Source: Herbaspirillum sp. (lineage in GTDB: Bacteria > Pseudomonadota > Gammaproteobacteria > Burkholderiales > Burkholderiaceae_D). Taken from it: a DNA stretch of 64,000 nt. The DNA lies in assembly GCA_028292625.1 (NCBI GenBank), contig JAQGLY010000061.1, positions 1 to 64,000 of the forward strand, read 5' to 3'. Positions within the stretch are counted from its first letter, which is position 1. Each line of letters begins with the position of its first letter. The position numbers and the translations under genes were made by a program. A model generated the notes under the pieces. That model saw only the letters and a list, made by a program, of their open reading frames with translations. It made no database searches and was not told the DNA's origin. Below are positions 45,942-56,269 of the stretch, piece after piece.

Positions 45942-46853
45942 TTAACGGAAGCCGCCTATGCGTTTCAGATCGCCGAAATTCATCCACACAAAGAATGCTT
46001 TCCCGACAATATTCTCATCCGGGACAAACCCCCAATAGCGGCTGTCCAGGCTGTTGTCCCGATTATCGCCCATCATGAAATACTCGCCGGTGGGCACCGT
46101 GCAGCTGAAACCCTCGACGTCGTAAGTACATAGTTCGTGATGCGGGAAATTGTCCGGATTCGGCACGTAGGACGGGGCTCGGCGGTCATTGAGGATTTTA
46201 TGCGCCACGCCGCCCAGGTTTTCCTCCAGTTGCCCGGAATAGCTTAGTGTCTGCTCATCCAGGAAATCGGGCAAGGGCTTATACGACAAAGGTGTACCAT
46301 TTACCGTTAAGCGCTTGTTTTTATATACTATTTTGTCGCCGGGAACGCCGACGACCCGCTTGATGTAGTCCACCGTGAGGTCTTTCGGAAACCGGAACAC
46401 CATCACGTCGCCGCGCTGCGGTTGATTGATTTCGATGATTTTTTTGTTGATGATCGGCAACCTTATCCCATAGGTATATTTGTTGACCAGGATCAAATCC
46501 CCGACCATCAGCGTCGGCACCATCGAACTGGATGGAATCTTGAACGGTTCGTACAGGAACGAGCGCAGAAAAAACACCGCGGCGATGACCGGGAAGAAAC
46601 TGCCGGAATATTCGATCCAGACCGGCTGTTTCAGCAAGCCTGCGCGTATGCTTTCGCGGGCGCTGGTGTCGGGTTTGACACCGTTCTCGGTCAGGGTGGC
46701 GTTGCGCCCGTCGAATTCCGCCAGGGCCCGGTCGGCATGCGCCCGGCGCTGCTTGGACCAGTAAAATTGGTCGAAAAACCAAATGATGCCGGTTAATACC
46801 ATCAATACAAAAAGTATCAATGCAAAATTGCCTAAAAGATCCTGCAAATTCAT
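45942..46853 (-). CDS. lepB: Signal peptidase I
   Basis: A 303-residue membrane protease that removes signal peptides. Two membrane segments (about 7-28 and 85-100) flank a cytoplasmic loop. The catalytic Ser is S110 in [10 protein letters not shown], and the general-base Lys is K165 in [26 protein letters not shown] is the conserved box E. It overlaps lepA by four bases, and leads into rnc after an intergenic space of about 110 bases. Confidence 0.96.
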   Translation of the reverse strand: MNLQDLLGNFALILFVLMVLTGIIWFFDQFYWSKQRRAHADRALAEFDGRNATLTENGVKPDTSARESIRAGLLKQPVWIEYSGSFFPVIAAVFFLRSFLYEPFKIPSSSMVPTLMVGDLILVNKYTYGIRLPIINKKIIEINQPQRGDVMVFRFPKDLTVDYIKRVVGVPGDKIVYKNKRLTVNGTPLSYKPLPDFLDEQTLSYSGQLEENLGGVAHKILNDRRAPSYVPNPDNFPHHELCTYDVEGFSCTVPTGEYFMMGDNRDNSLDSRYWGFVPDENIVGKAFFVWMNFGDLKRIGGFR

Positions 46854-48643
46854 TTTTCATCCACCTGTAAGATTGCCAGGAATGCTTCCTGCGGGATTTC
46901 GACCGAGCCGACTTGCTTCATGCGTTTCTTGCCGGCCTTCTGCTTTTCCAGCAGTTTGCGTTTGCGGCTGATATCGCCGCCGTAACATTTGGCCAGCACG
47001 TTCTTGCGCAAGGCCTTCACATTTTCGCGCGAGATGATGTTCACGCCGATGGCGGCCTGAATGGCGACATCGAACATCTGGCGCGGAATCAATTCGCGCA
47101 TTTTCGCCGCCACGGCGCGGCCGCGATGCGTGCTGTTGGCGCGGTGAACGATGATCGCCAGCGCATCGACTTTCTCGTTGTTGATCAGCATGTCGACCTT
47201 GACCACGTCGGCCGTCCGGTATTCCTTGAACTCGTAATCCATCGAGGCATAGCCGCGCGACGTCGATTTCAGGCGGTCGAAGAAATCCAGCACCACTTCG
47301 GCCATCGGGATTTCGTAGGTCAGTTGCACCTGTTTGCCGTGGTAGCTCATATTGGTCTGCATGCCGCGCTTGGACGTGCACAGCGTGATCACCGAGCCGA
47401 CATATTCCTGCGGCATGTATAAATTGACGGTCACGATCGGTTCGCGGATTTCTTCGATCTTGACCGTTTCGGGCATTTTCGACGGGTTGTCCACCATCAG
47501 AATGCTGCCGTCGCGCATGACCACTTCGTAAATCACGGTCGGCGCGGTGGTGATCAAATCCATATCGAATTCGCGTTCCAGCCGCTCCTGCACGATTTCC
47601 ATGTGCAGCAGGCCCAGAAAGCCGCAGCGGAAGCCGAAACCCAATGCTTGCGACACTTCCGGTTCGTATTGCAGCGCGGAGTCGTTGAGCTTGAGTTTTT
47701 CCAGCGAATCGCGCAGCGCGTCGTATTGATTGGACTCGACCGGAAACAGGCCCGCAAACACTTGCGGCTGCACTTCCTTGAATCCGGGCAGGGCCGACGC
47801 GGCCTGGCGATTCGCCAGCGTGACGGTGTCGCCGACCTTGGCGGCCTTCAATTCCTTGATGCCGGCGATCACGAAGCCGACCTGGCCGGCCGACAGCGCA
47901 TCGCGCCCCACCGACTTGGGCGTGAAGACGCCGACGCTTTCGGTCAGATGCTGGGTGCCGCTGGCCATCAGCATGATCTTGTCTTTGGGACGCAGCGTGC
48001 CGTTGATGATACGCACCAGCATCACCACGCCGACATAGTTGTCGAACCAGGAATCGACGATCAGCGCTTGCAGCGGCGCATCCGGATCTCCCTTCGGAGG
48101 CGGCACTTTGACGATCAGCGCTTCCAGCACTTCCCGCACGCCCAGGCCGGTCTTGGCCGAACAATGCACGGCGTCGCTCGCATCGATGCCGATGACGTCT
48201 TCAATTTCGGAAATCGCGTTATCCGGATCGGCGGAAGGCAGATCGATCTTGTTGAGTACCGGCACCACTTCGACGCCGAGATCCAGCGCGGTATAACAGT
48301 TGGCGACGGTCTGCGCTTCCACCCCCTGCGACGCGTCCACCACCAGCAACGCGCCTTCGCAGGCTGACAGCGAGCGGCTGACTTCATAGCTGAAATCGAC
48401 GTGGCCCGGCGTATCGATCAGATTCAGGTTATACAGCGTACCGTCCATCGCCTGATAGCTCAGCGCGGCGGTCTGCGCCTTGATGGTGATGCCGCGTTCG
48501 CGTTCGATATCCATCGAATCGAGCACCTGCGCTTCCATTTCCCGGGACGACAAACCGCCGCAAAGCTGAATGATGCGATCGGCCAGCGTCGATTTGCCGT
48601 GATCGATATGCGCGATGATCGAGAAATTACGTATGTTATTCAT
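46850..48643 (-). CDS. lepA: Elongation factor 4 (LepA)
   Basis: A 597-residue translational GTPase (EF4). It has G1 AHIDHGKST, the switch [13 protein letters not shown]4 NKID and the LepA-specific C-terminal domain ([26 protein letters not shown] read as [16 protein letters not shown]). It acts on stalled or mistranslocated ribosomes. It overlaps lepB by four bases, the classic lepAB operon. Confidence 0.96.
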   Translation of the reverse strand: MNNIRNFSIIAHIDHGKSTLADRIIQLCGGLSSREMEAQVLDSMDIERERGITIKAQTAALSYQAMDGTLYNLNLIDTPGHVDFSYEVSRSLSACEGALLVVDASQGVEAQTVANCYTALDLGVEVVPVLNKIDLPSADPDNAISEIEDVIGIDASDAVHCSAKTGLGVREVLEALIVKVPPPKGDPDAPLQALIVDSWFDNYVGVVMLVRIINGTLRPKDKIMLMASGTQHLTESVGVFTPKSVGRDALSAGQVGFVIAGIKELKAAKVGDTVTLANRQAASALPGFKEVQPQVFAGLFPVESNQYDALRDSLEKLKLNDSALQYEPEVSQALGFGFRCGFLGLLHMEIVQERLEREFDMDLITTAPTVIYEVVMRDGSILMVDNPSKMPETVKIEEIREPIVTVNLYMPQEYVGSVITLCTSKRGMQTNMSYHGKQVQLTYEIPMAEVVLDFFDRLKSTSRGYASMDYEFKEYRTADVVKVDMLINNEKVDALAIIVHRANSTHRGRAVAAKMRELIPRQMFDVAIQAAIGVNIISRENVKALRKNVLAKCYGGDISRKRKLLEKQKAGKKRMKQVGSVEIPQEAFLAILQVDEK

Positions 48644-48666
48644 TAAGACTTAAAAAAAACGACTAC

Positions 48667-48710
48667 AAAAAAGGCGCTCCGAGCGGGGTAATCACCCCAG
48701 GCGAGCGCCT
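48667..48710 (-). terminator. Strong terminator upstream of lepA
   Basis: On the minus strand AGGCGCTC and GAGCGCCT (48703-48710 and 48672-48679) with an inner GGGGT/ACCCC pair form a long hairpin followed by a T run (complement of 48667-48672). It lies after the glutaredoxin-like gene and about 25 bases before the lepA start codon. Confidence 0.7.
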
Positions 48711-48838
48711 GTTCGTAACAACGTTATGCAGGTTATTCGATAGGGCATTTTACCGGATTCCGCCTTAAAAAGCCCGGAAAATCAGGCTTGTCCTACCGAA
48801 TACCGTGTGTGGCGCCCAGGGAACCGAGGCCATTTTGA

Positions 48839-49096
48839 TCAGGCCGCCAAAAATGCCGCCAGCTTGTCCTTATCCAAAAAATAATGGCATAACTGCATGG
48901 CCGGGCCGCCATTTTTTCCTGCGAGCAACACCGGCACCAATTCGTCATACCGCGCCAGCAAGGCCGGATCGGCGTCGATATCGACCATCTGCACCGTATA
49001 TTCACGTTCGCCGAGCGCCGCGCGCAGGGCGTCGTGCATATCGTCGCACAAATGGCAATAGGAACGGGAATAGATCGTAAAGTAATAAGGCGGCAT
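48839..49096 (-). CDS. Glutaredoxin-like protein
   Basis: An 85-residue thioredoxin-fold protein with a CxxC redox motif (SYCHLCDDM, residues about 11-14) near the N-terminus, as in glutaredoxin-family (DUF836-type) proteins. Such genes between mucD and lepA are usual in Burkholderiales. ATG 49096 (MPPYYFTIYSRSYC) is chosen; a TTG-started frame to 49150 overlaps the mucD terminator. Its substrate is unknown. Confidence 0.75.
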   Translation of the reverse strand: MPPYYFTIYSRSYCHLCDDMHDALRAALGEREYTVQMVDIDADPALLARYDELVPVLLAGKNGGPAMQLCHYFLDKDKLAAFLAA

Positions 49097-49132
49097 ATGT
49101 ACAAAATCAAGGCGGCTTTCAGGCCCACAAAC

Positions 49133-49166
49133 AAAAAGGGCTGCAGACAATTTACGTCTGCAGCCC
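49133..49166 (-). terminator. Intrinsic terminator of mucD
   Basis: GGGCTGCAGAC (49138-49148) and GTCTGCAGCCC (49156-49166) form a perfect 11-bp stem with a 7-base loop; on the minus strand it is followed by TTTTT. It lies 35 bases after the mucD stop. Confidence 0.85.
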
Positions 49167-49200
49167 CATGCGTCACTTCACGGCACGCACAGACGACTTA

Positions 49201-50691
49201 TCAAGGCGCCGGCGTCGCGGGACGCAATGTCACGAACAACGAAGACTCGCCGCGGCGCACCAGCAGCGCAACCAATTTCTTTGGATCGAGTTTGGCGACC
49301 AGCGCATTAAACTGCTTGGCGTCCTTGATATCGGTATTGTTCAGGCGCTGGATCGCATCGCCGGGACGAATACCGACGCGCGCGGCGCTGCCGTCGGATG
49401 CCTCAACCAGCACACCGGAATCGATTTTCAGCTTCGCTCGCTGCTCTTCCGACAGGTTACTGACCGACAAGCCGAGGATATTGGTGGCTTGCTGCTCCGG
49501 CTTGCCCTTCTTGTCGTCGGCTCTGGCGACCTTGTCCGGTTCCACCTCGGCCACGGTGAGCGTGAAGTCGCGGCTGACGCCCTTGCGCCAGATCGTTACG
49601 GTGGCGCGTGTGCCCGGCTTGATGTTGCCAACCATGCGCGGCAGATCGTTCGGCCGGTCGATGAGAGTGCCGTTGAATTTCTGGATAATGTCGCCGGCTT
49701 CGATACCCGCTTTTTCAGCTGGACTGCCCGCTTCGACTTGCGCCACCAGCGCGCCTTGCGATTTCGCCAGACCCAGCGATTCGGCGACGTCCTTGGTCAC
49801 TTCGCCGATTTGCACGCCGATACGGCCACGCGTCACGCGGCCGCCCGTCTTGAGCTGATCGGCGACGCGCAAGGCTTCGTCGATCGGCACCGCGAACGAA
49901 ATGCCCATGAATCCGCCGGAGCGGCTGTAGATCTGAGAGTTGATGCCGACGACTTCACCGCGCAGATTGATCAGCGGACCGCCGGAATTGCCCGGATTGA
50001 CCGCCACATCGGTCTGAATCAGCGGCAGGTAGTCGCCGGTGTCGCGCGCCTTGGCGGAGACGATGCCGGCGGTGACGGTATTGTCCAGGCCGAACGGCGA
50101 ACCGATCGCCAATACCCATTCGCCGGCGCGGATCTTGTCGGAATCGCCGATCATCACGCGCGGCAGATTGCCGCCGTCGATTTTCAGCAGCGCGACGTCG
50201 GTGCGCTTATCGGAACCGATGATCTTCGCCTTGAATTCGCGCTTGTCGGTCAGCGTGACATACACGTCGCTGGCGCCGTCGACGACGTGCGCGTTGGTCA
50301 TGATGTACCCGTCCGCCGAAGTGATGAAACCGGATCCGACGCCGCGCGGCACTTCTTCCTGAGCTTGCGGGGCGCGACGGTTATTGCCGCGTGGGACCGC
50401 CGGCGCCGGCTGCTGCGGCATCGGCACGCCGAAGAAGCGGCGGAAGAATTCCTGCATCTCCGCATCGTTGGGGTCTTGATCGTCCGGGGTGGCTTTTACC
50501 CGCTCCGTGGTGCGGATGTTGACTACCGCGGGGCCGATTTTATCGACGATATCCGCGAAATCCGGAAGATTGACCATGGGAGCCGGGGATGCCGCCGGAG
50601 GCGCCGCATAGACCGCGCTGAAAGGGGTCAAGGCTGTGCTGCAGAGCAGCGCCGACAAACATAAAATCGTGAAGCGTGACGTTGTTTTCAT
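49201..50691 (-). CDS. mucD: DegP/MucD-type periplasmic serine protease
   Basis: A 496-residue HtrA-family protease with a signal peptide (residues 1-29, cut after VYA). The catalytic triad is H135 (TNAHVVDG), D165 (RTDVALLKID) and S236 (NPGNSGGPL). Two PDZ domains follow (about 270-360 and 395-490). Such proteases degrade misfolded envelope proteins and, in Pseudomonas, act in the sigma-E/AlgU pathway. ATG 50691 (MKTTSRFTIL) is chosen because it begins the signal peptide. It lies 259 bases after rseA; the rseB gene normally in between is missing. Confidence 0.94.
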   Translation of the reverse strand: MKTTSRFTILCLSALLCSTALTPFSAVYAAPPAASPAPMVNLPDFADIVDKIGPAVVNIRTTERVKATPDDQDPNDAEMQEFFRRFFGVPMPQQPAPAVPRGNNRRAPQAQEEVPRGVGSGFITSADGYIMTNAHVVDGASDVYVTLTDKREFKAKIIGSDKRTDVALLKIDGGNLPRVMIGDSDKIRAGEWVLAIGSPFGLDNTVTAGIVSAKARDTGDYLPLIQTDVAVNPGNSGGPLINLRGEVVGINSQIYSRSGGFMGISFAVPIDEALRVADQLKTGGRVTRGRIGVQIGEVTKDVAESLGLAKSQGALVAQVEAGSPAEKAGIEAGDIIQKFNGTLIDRPNDLPRMVGNIKPGTRATVTIWRKGVSRDFTLTVAEVEPDKVARADDKKGKPEQQATNILGLSVSNLSEEQRAKLKIDSGVLVEASDGSAARVGIRPGDAIQRLNNTDIKDAKQFNALVAKLDPKKLVALLVRRGESSLFVTLRPATPAP

Positions 50692-50950
50692 AGGCTTGTC
50701 CATCAATTTAGAGTTCGAATCCGATCGCAATCCACCATTGCGCAGGGTGAGATATAGGGATGGTCCGGTAAAACACAATGGCAAACCGGGCGAATCGGAG
50801 CATAAACCGAATTAAGCCCGGCAGCGACGCCCGAAACATTTTGAATTGTAATTGTAACGCGAGCCCACCGCCGGCCGGCATAGCTGCCGGGGGCGGAGAG
50901 TACGAAAAACGAAGGAATGGGCGCGCCGGTCGAAAAACCGGCGCGAGGGG

Positions 50951-51589
50951 CTACTTCACGACGCCCGGGTCCGCGGGCTTGGCGACCGGTTTATTGGCGG
51001 ACTTGTCGGCAGCTTTATCCGCTTCCTTATCGGCGCCGATATTATAGGCGGCCGACCGGCCGTATTCACTGGTGTGCTGCTCAGCCAAATCCTGATGCGC
51101 GCCGATGGCGTGATCCAGCTTCGGATCGCGTGCGACATCTGTATCGCGCGCCAGCGTTGCCGCAGGCTCCGCGCCGCTGGCCACTTGCGCCGGCTGTTGC
51201 ACATGGGGCTGCAGCATGAAACCGATCGCGGCGGCTAGCGACAACGCCAGTGCGGGGATGCCGAAACGGCGCATCGCGGTGCGACCGCCGGCGCCATTGG
51301 CAACCAGTCGATCGGCCTGTTTCCCGCCGGAAACATTCGGCGAACCGGCCGGTGCGACAATCGCGGGCTCCGCATCCAGTCGGGCAGAAAGTTTGGACAT
51401 GAAGCCTGGACTCATGGCAATCGCAGTCTCATCGGAACGCGCAGCGTCGCCGACGAGGTGATATTCGTTCCAGGCGGCCTGGCCCTGCTCGGTACGCAAC
51501 GCCGCCATCACAACTTCAACCTGAGTCTCAGACAGCTCGCCGTCGACGAAAGCTGAAATTTGTTCTCTGCTCAATTCTTTGGTGTCCAT
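50951..51589 (-). CDS. rseA: Anti-sigma-E factor RseA/MucA-like
   Basis: A 212-residue anti-sigma protein. The N-terminal cytoplasmic domain (SREQISAFVDGELSETQ, then AAWNEYHLVGDAAR) matches the RseA_N sigma-binding fold. A membrane segment lies at about 110-126 (FGIPALALSLAAAIGFML), followed by a periplasmic part rich in Ala/Lys/Asp near the C-terminus. It holds RpoE inactive until envelope stress triggers proteolysis. It lies between rpoE (38-base gap) and mucD. Confidence 0.9.
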   Translation of the reverse strand: MDTKELSREQISAFVDGELSETQVEVVMAALRTEQGQAAWNEYHLVGDAARSDETAIAMSPGFMSKLSARLDAEPAIVAPAGSPNVSGGKQADRLVANGAGGRTAMRRFGIPALALSLAAAIGFMLQPHVQQPAQVASGAEPAATLARDTDVARDPKLDHAIGAHQDLAEQHTSEYGRSAAYNIGADKEADKAADKSANKPVAKPADPGVVK

Positions 51590-51627
51590 GGCTTAAAGCC
51601 TCGTTCCTTTCTTCAACACAACAAAAG

Positions 51628-52230
51628 TTACCAGCGTTTATCTATGGCCGTTCCCAGCAACGGTCTTAGTTTTTCGGCAATGGCCTCTCGTGCGCGGAAA
51701 ATACGACTGCGTACAGTGCCAATCGGACAACCCATCGCCTCAGCAATTTCGTCGTAACTCAGTCCTTCGATTTCTCGGAGGGTAATCGCCATACGCAATT
51801 CATCGGGGAGAGCATCCATCGCCAGGTTCACGGTTTGCGCTATTTGCTTAGTCGCCAACATCGATTCCGGGGTATTGATATCCCTTAGTTGCTCTCCGTC
51901 GTCAAAAGTTTCAGCTTCTTCTGCATCTGCTTCAGTTGAGGTGGGCGCGCGGCGTCCCATGGTCACCAGATAGTTCTTGGCGGTGTTGATGCCGATACGG
52001 TATAGCCAGGTATAAAAGGCCGAATCGCCCCGGAATTTGGGTAAGGCGCGGTAAGCCTTGATGAAGGCTTCCTGCACCACGTCCTCGGCTTCGGCCTGGT
52101 CGCGAACCAAACGCAGCACTAGCCGCATCAGCTTTCTTTGATATTTGATCACTAACAGTTCAAACGCCTTTTTATCGCCGCGCTGAACCCGTTCGACTAA
52201 TAATTGATCAATTTCGCGTTCTGTGGACAA
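51628..52230 (-). CDS. rpoE: RNA polymerase sigma-E factor (RpoE/AlgU)
   Basis: A 200-residue ECF sigma factor with region 2 (AFELLVIKYQRKLMRLVLRLVRD read as FELLVIKYQRKLMRLV, then AEDVVQEAFIKAYRALPKFRG) and region 4 (LPDELRMAITLREIEGLSYDEIAEAMGCPIGTVRSRIFRARE read as LREIEGLSYDEIAEAMGCPIG and TVRSRIFRARE). It directs envelope-stress transcription. The start is TTG at 52230, with AAAGGA seven bases upstream; no ATG gives a full region 2. A TATAAT-like box lies at the complement of 52263-52268. Confidence 0.95.
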   Translation of the reverse strand: MSTEREIDQLLVERVQRGDKKAFELLVIKYQRKLMRLVLRLVRDQAEAEDVVQEAFIKAYRALPKFRGDSAFYTWLYRIGINTAKNYLVTMGRRAPTSTEADAEEAETFDDGEQLRDINTPESMLATKQIAQTVNLAMDALPDELRMAITLREIEGLSYDEIAEAMGCPIGTVRSRIFRAREAIAEKLRPLLGTAIDKRW

Positions 52231-52334
52231 GCACCGTTCCTTTATTATTCTTTACAAGCACAATTATATGGATGCAAGGTAACCGCTAACGGCCGCACAA
52301 TCCATCGATCGTTCCCTGTAAGGATTTGTAGCGT

Positions 52335-52829
52335 TTATGAACTCGCCCGAACGACCTCGTTGCGGGCAATAATCCATCGACAAGCAAGCGATAGCCGGCG
52401 AAAGGATTGAGGAGAAAGACTATACAAAAAAAACGGCGCAACGGTAATGCTTTTATTATCTTGTCGAAAACGTAACAATATAAAAAATGACCACAAGGTC
52501 GAATCCGGCAGCAATTGCACGATTTCCGGCTGGCTGTTCGCAGGCAAACCCGACGTATCGTCGCTGAAACGAGACCGTCGGCTAAGACTGATCCTACCGT
52601 CCTCCGCAATCGTCAGTGTTACATTGTTGTCGCGCTTACGCAACACATTCCCATTAAAAATCGCCAATGCGACGGCGGCGATCGTGAGAACGACCGCCGG
52701 CATTGTCGAATCCTGGAAAAATTGCATCAATGAAATTGTGCCGATCCCGATCATCGAGGTCGATACGATTGCCATCGCTACAGTCCCTGCCCTTGAAGGC
52801 CCCGACGATACGGAAACGGCAATTGACAT
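52335..52829 (-). CDS. Small membrane protein, YgfX-like
   Basis: A 164-residue protein with two membrane segments (about 15-35 and 44-60) and a cytoplasmic C-terminal domain (GRISLSRRSRF, then LWSFFILLRFRQ and LSPQSFRRLSLACRW). The layout and position between fabF and rpoE fit the YgfX/CptA-like family seen at this place in other Burkholderiales. In E. coli CptA (YgfX) is described as inhibiting cell division/cell-wall proteins. The function here is not shown by the sequence. It is co-directional with fabF (18-base gap). Confidence 0.5.
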   Translation of the reverse strand: MSIAVSVSSGPSRAGTVAMAIVSTSMIGIGTISLMQFFQDSTMPAVVLTIAAVALAIFNGNVLRKRDNNVTLTIAEDGRISLSRRSRFSDDTSGLPANSQPEIVQLLPDSTLWSFFILLRFRQDNKSITVAPFFLYSLSPQSFRRLSLACRWIIARNEVVRASS

Positions 52830-52847
52830 CGTTCAGTCTCGCGCCGC

Positions 52848-54089
52848 TTAAATTTTCCCGAACACCAGCGTACCGTTGGTCCCGCCGAAACCGAAGGAAT
52901 TTTTCACCGCATAGTCGATCTTCATTTCCCGCGCGGTATTGGCGCAGTAATCGAGATCGCATTCCGGATCCTGGTTAAAAATATTGATTGTCGGCGGCGA
53001 TATCTGATGATGCACAGCCAACACGGTGAATACCGACTCCAGCCCGCCGGCGCCGCCCAGCAAGTGGCCGGTCATCGATTTGGTGGAGTTGATCACCAGT
53101 TTTTTGGCGTGGTCGCCGAAAGCCAGCTTGATCGCATTGGTTTCGTTCTGGTCGCCCAGCGGCGTCGACGTGCCGTGCGCATTCAGATATTGCGCCTGGT
53201 CGGCGTTGATCTGTGCGTCTTTCAATGCGGATGTCACGCATTTGCGCGGGCCGTCCACATTCGGCGCCGTCATGTGATAAGCGTCGCCGCTCATGCCGAA
53301 ACCGAGCAGTTCGGCGTAAATTCTGGCGCCGCGCGCCTTCGCATGTTCGTATTCTTCGACCACCAGTACGCCGGCGCCCTCGCCCAGCACAAAGCCGTCG
53401 CGGTCCTTGTCCCATGGCCGGGACGCGGTGGCCGGATCATCGTTACGCGCCGACAATGCCCGGGCCGACGCAAAACCGCCCACGCCCAACGGCGAAATAC
53501 TGGCTTCGGCGCCTCCCGCAATCATCACATCGGCGTCGCCATACCCGATCATGCGGGCGGCGGTGCCGATGGAATGCAAACCGGTGGTGCAGGCAGTGAC
53601 GATCGCAAGATTCGGCCCTCTCAGACCGTATTTGATCGACAAATTGCCGGAAATCATATTGATGATCGAAGCCGGAATAAAAAACGGACTGATCCGTTTC
53701 GGGCCTCGATTAGTGAGTTCTGCATGGGTATCTTCGATCAGCGGCAAACCGCCGATGCCGGAGCCGATCAGAACGCCGATACGGTCCGCATTTTCGTCCG
53801 TGACGACCAGCCCGCTGTCTTCAAACGCCTGCATCCCCGCCGCCATGCCGTAATGGATAAAGGTATCCATGTGACGGGCATCCTTCGCGGGCATGTAATC
53901 TTCGACATTGAAGTTTTTTACTTCACCGGCAAAACGGGTCGAAAAGGGAGCGGCATCGAATTTGGTGATCGTTGCGATACCGGATTTGCCATTGACGATG
54001 GCATCCCAAGCTTCGGCAACGGTATTGCCGACCGGCGACACACAACCCAGACCGGTAATAACGACCCGGCGTTTACTTTTTTCGTTCAA
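52848..54089 (-). CDS. fabF: Beta-ketoacyl-ACP synthase II
   Basis: A 413-residue housekeeping condensing enzyme. Nucleophile C167 is in [12 protein letters not shown]305 ([11 protein letters not shown]), K337 and H342 ([15 protein letters not shown]) complete the active site. It elongates palmitoleoyl- and other acyl-ACPs. It lies 29 bases after acpP on the same strand in the plsX-fabH-fabD-fabG-acpP-fabF cluster. A second, divergent KAS is encoded 16 kb away beside rpfF. Confidence 0.96.
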   Translation of the reverse strand: MNEKSKRRVVITGLGCVSPVGNTVAEAWDAIVNGKSGIATITKFDAAPFSTRFAGEVKNFNVEDYMPAKDARHMDTFIHYGMAAGMQAFEDSGLVVTDENADRIGVLIGSGIGGLPLIEDTHAELTNRGPKRISPFFIPASIINMISGNLSIKYGLRGPNLAIVTACTTGLHSIGTAARMIGYGDADVMIAGGAEASISPLGVGGFASARALSARNDDPATASRPWDKDRDGFVLGEGAGVLVVEEYEHAKARGARIYAELLGFGMSGDAYHMTAPNVDGPRKCVTSALKDAQINADQAQYLNAHGTSTPLGDQNETNAIKLAFGDHAKKLVINSTKSMTGHLLGGAGGLESVFTVLAVHHQISPPTINIFNQDPECDLDYCANTAREMKIDYAVKNSFGFGGTNGTLVFGKI

Positions 54090-54118
54090 GCAACTCTCCC
54101 AAAGCCGTTCGGCGCAAA

Positions 54119-54358
54119 TTACGCCTTGATATGTGCCTTGGCGAAGTCGATCGCCTGCTGCACAGTAGTGATTTTTTCCGCTTCTTCGTCCGGAATTTCC
54201 ATTTCGAACTCGTCTTCCAGAGCCATTACCAGCTCGACGGTATCGAGCGAATCTGCGCCCAAATCGTTGACGAACGACGATTCAACCTTAACTTCCGCTT
54301 CAGCTACACCTAATTGTTCAGCAACGATTTTTTTAACGCGTTGTTCGATATCGGACAT
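54119..54358 (-). CDS. acpP: Acyl carrier protein AcpP
   Basis: A 79-residue acidic ACP, with the phosphopantetheine serine S37 in [12 protein letters not shown]. It is the main acyl carrier of fatty-acid synthesis. It lies between fabG and fabF, as is standard, and matches E. coli AcpP closely. Confidence 0.98.
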   Translation of the reverse strand: MSDIEQRVKKIVAEQLGVAEAEVKVESSFVNDLGADSLDTVELVMALEDEFEMEIPDEEAEKITTVQQAIDFAKAHIKA

Positions 54359-54479
54359 GTCATCCCTCCAGTGGATCGGTTACAGAAAGTGCGCGCATTT
54401 TAGCAGATTTGCGCGCCGAAAATTTACTTTTAGCGGCAGCCGATAACAATATCGGCAATCGCTTGATATATAGGGGGAA

Positions 54480-55244
54480 TTACCCCATGTACATGCCGCC
54501 GTTCACATGCAAGGTCGTGCCGGTGATATAGGCCGCTTGCGGCGACGCCAGGAACACCACGGCAGCCGCGATATCTTCCGGCGCGCCCAGACGGCCGAGC
54601 GGGATCTGCTGCAGCAAGGCCTTGGTCTGATCTTCGCCCAGCGTCTTGGTCATGTCGGTGTCGATGAAGCCGGGCGCGATGCAATTGACGGTGATGTTGC
54701 GGCTGCCGATTTCACGCGCCAGCGCGCGGCTCATGCCGGCCACGCCGGCCTTGGCCGCCGCATAGTTCATCTGCCCAGGATTGCCGGCTTCGCCGACCAC
54801 CGAAGTGATATTGATGATGCGCCCGGCCCTCGCCTTCATCATGCCGCGCAGTACGCCGCGCGACAGGCGGCCGACGGCAGTCAGATTGGTCGCGATCACG
54901 TTGTCCCATTCCTCATCCTTCATGCGCATCGCCAGCTGATCCTGCGTGATGCCGGCGTTATTGACCAGAATCGAAATCGCGCCGAAGTCCCTTTGAACCG
55001 CGTCGATCACGGCGCTGCATGCGGCGCTGTCGTTGACGTTCAATACGACGCCCTTGCCCTGCCCGGGCGCCAACTCCTCCAGATAGGCGGAAATCGCCGC
55101 CGCGCCCGCATCCGTGGTGGCGGTGCCGATCACGCGCGCGCCGTGGCGGCTCAACGCCGCCGCGATGGCGCGCCCGATACCGCGCGAGGCGCCGGTGACC
55201 AGGGCGATCTGGCCTTGCAGGATTTGCGATGTATCTGTCGTCAT
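54480..55244 (-). CDS. fabG: 3-oxoacyl-ACP reductase
   Basis: A 254-residue short-chain dehydrogenase that uses NADPH to reduce beta-ketoacyl-ACP. Rossmann motif TGASRGIG (17-24), NNAG, and the triad S148, Y161 and K165 (YAAAKAG) are present. The start overlaps the fabD stop (ATGA). A space of about 120 bases separates it from acpP, which may hold an extra acpP promoter. Confidence 0.96.
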   Translation of the reverse strand: MTTDTSQILQGQIALVTGASRGIGRAIAAALSRHGARVIGTATTDAGAAAISAYLEELAPGQGKGVVLNVNDSAACSAVIDAVQRDFGAISILVNNAGITQDQLAMRMKDEEWDNVIATNLTAVGRLSRGVLRGMMKARAGRIINITSVVGEAGNPGQMNYAAAKAGVAGMSRALAREIGSRNITVNCIAPGFIDTDMTKTLGEDQTKALLQQIPLGRLGAPEDIAAAVVFLASPQAAYITGTTLHVNGGMYMG

Positions 55245-56173
55245 GCCAACAACTCCATTAGTTTATCCAGCGAAGCCTGATCGACGATGGCTTCGCCGAT
55301 CAGATCTCCGTTAATCCGTTTGGCCAGACCCGCCAACACTTTGCCGGGCCCGCATTCCACGATGTGGGTGACGCCTTCGGCCGCCATTTTTTGTACCGTT
55401 TCGACCCAACGCACCGCACTGGCGGCCTGACGCACCAATGCATCCTTGATCGCCGCGGGATCGTTGACGATCGCGACATCGACGTTATTGATCAACGGTA
55501 AAACAGGCGCATTGAAGTTCACATCTTTCAAATAGTCGCGCAGGCGATCCGAAGCGGGACGCAGCAGCGACGAGTGAAACGGCGCCGACACCGGCAGTAT
55601 CAGTGCGCGTTTGGCGCCGCGCGCCTTGGCCGCGTCGCAGGCGCGTTGCACCGCATCCTTGTGACCGGCAATCACGACTTGGGCGGGAGCATTGAAATTG
55701 ACCGCCTCGACCACCTGGCCTTGCGCCGCTTCGGCGCAGGCATCGTGCACATCCTGATCCGACAAGCCGAGAATCGCCGCCATGCCGCCCTGCCCGACCG
55801 GCACCGCTTCCTGCATCGCCTGGGCGCGAAACCGCACCAGCGGCAGCGCATCCTTAAACGCGATCGCCCCGGCGGCGACCAGCGCCGAATATTCGCCCAG
55901 ACTATGCCCGGCCACCAGCGCCGGGGCCTTGCCGCCCGCGGCCAGCCACGCACGGTACATCGCCACGGCCGCCGTCAGCATGACCGGCTGCGTGTTGGTG
56001 GTCAGATCCAATGCTTCCTTCGGACCTTCGGCGATCAGCTTGCCCAGATCGAACTGCAATGCATCCGATGCTTCGGCGACGGTATCGCGCACCGCCGCGT
56101 TGCCGGCAAAACCGTTGAGCATGCCGATCGCCTGCGAACCCTGGCCGGGAAAAACAAATGCAAATTTTGTCAT
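55241..56173 (-). CDS. fabD: Malonyl-CoA:ACP transacylase
   Basis: A 310-residue enzyme that moves malonyl from CoA to ACP. The N-terminal FVFPGQGSQ motif and the nucleophile elbow GHSLGEYSAL (Ser91) are present, with Q at the GQGSQ oxyanion position and the conserved VSAPFHSSLL block holding the catalytic His. ATG 56173 (MTKFAFVFPG) is chosen; a frame to 56260 has no support. It lies between fabH and fabG. Confidence 0.96.
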   Translation of the reverse strand: MTKFAFVFPGQGSQAIGMLNGFAGNAAVRDTVAEASDALQFDLGKLIAEGPKEALDLTTNTQPVMLTAAVAMYRAWLAAGGKAPALVAGHSLGEYSALVAAGAIAFKDALPLVRFRAQAMQEAVPVGQGGMAAILGLSDQDVHDACAEAAQGQVVEAVNFNAPAQVVIAGHKDAVQRACDAAKARGAKRALILPVSAPFHSSLLRPASDRLRDYLKDVNFNAPVLPLINNVDVAIVNDPAAIKDALVRQAASAVRWVETVQKMAAEGVTHIVECGPGKVLAGLAKRINGDLIGEAIVDQASLDKLMELLA

Positions 56174-56269
56174 GTCGATAGAAATTGAAAGAGAGTGGGA
56201 AATATTTCGCGCGATGCCATGCCCGGCGGCGGCATCGCGCTGCCGCCCGAACGAGGCCATCGGATGAAA

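Noticed and set aside
52231-52330. sigma-E autoregulatory promoter upstream of rpoE
   Set aside because: GGAAC is present but no matching -10 (TCTGA/TCAAA) at the right distance; only a sigma-70-like TATAAT is seen.
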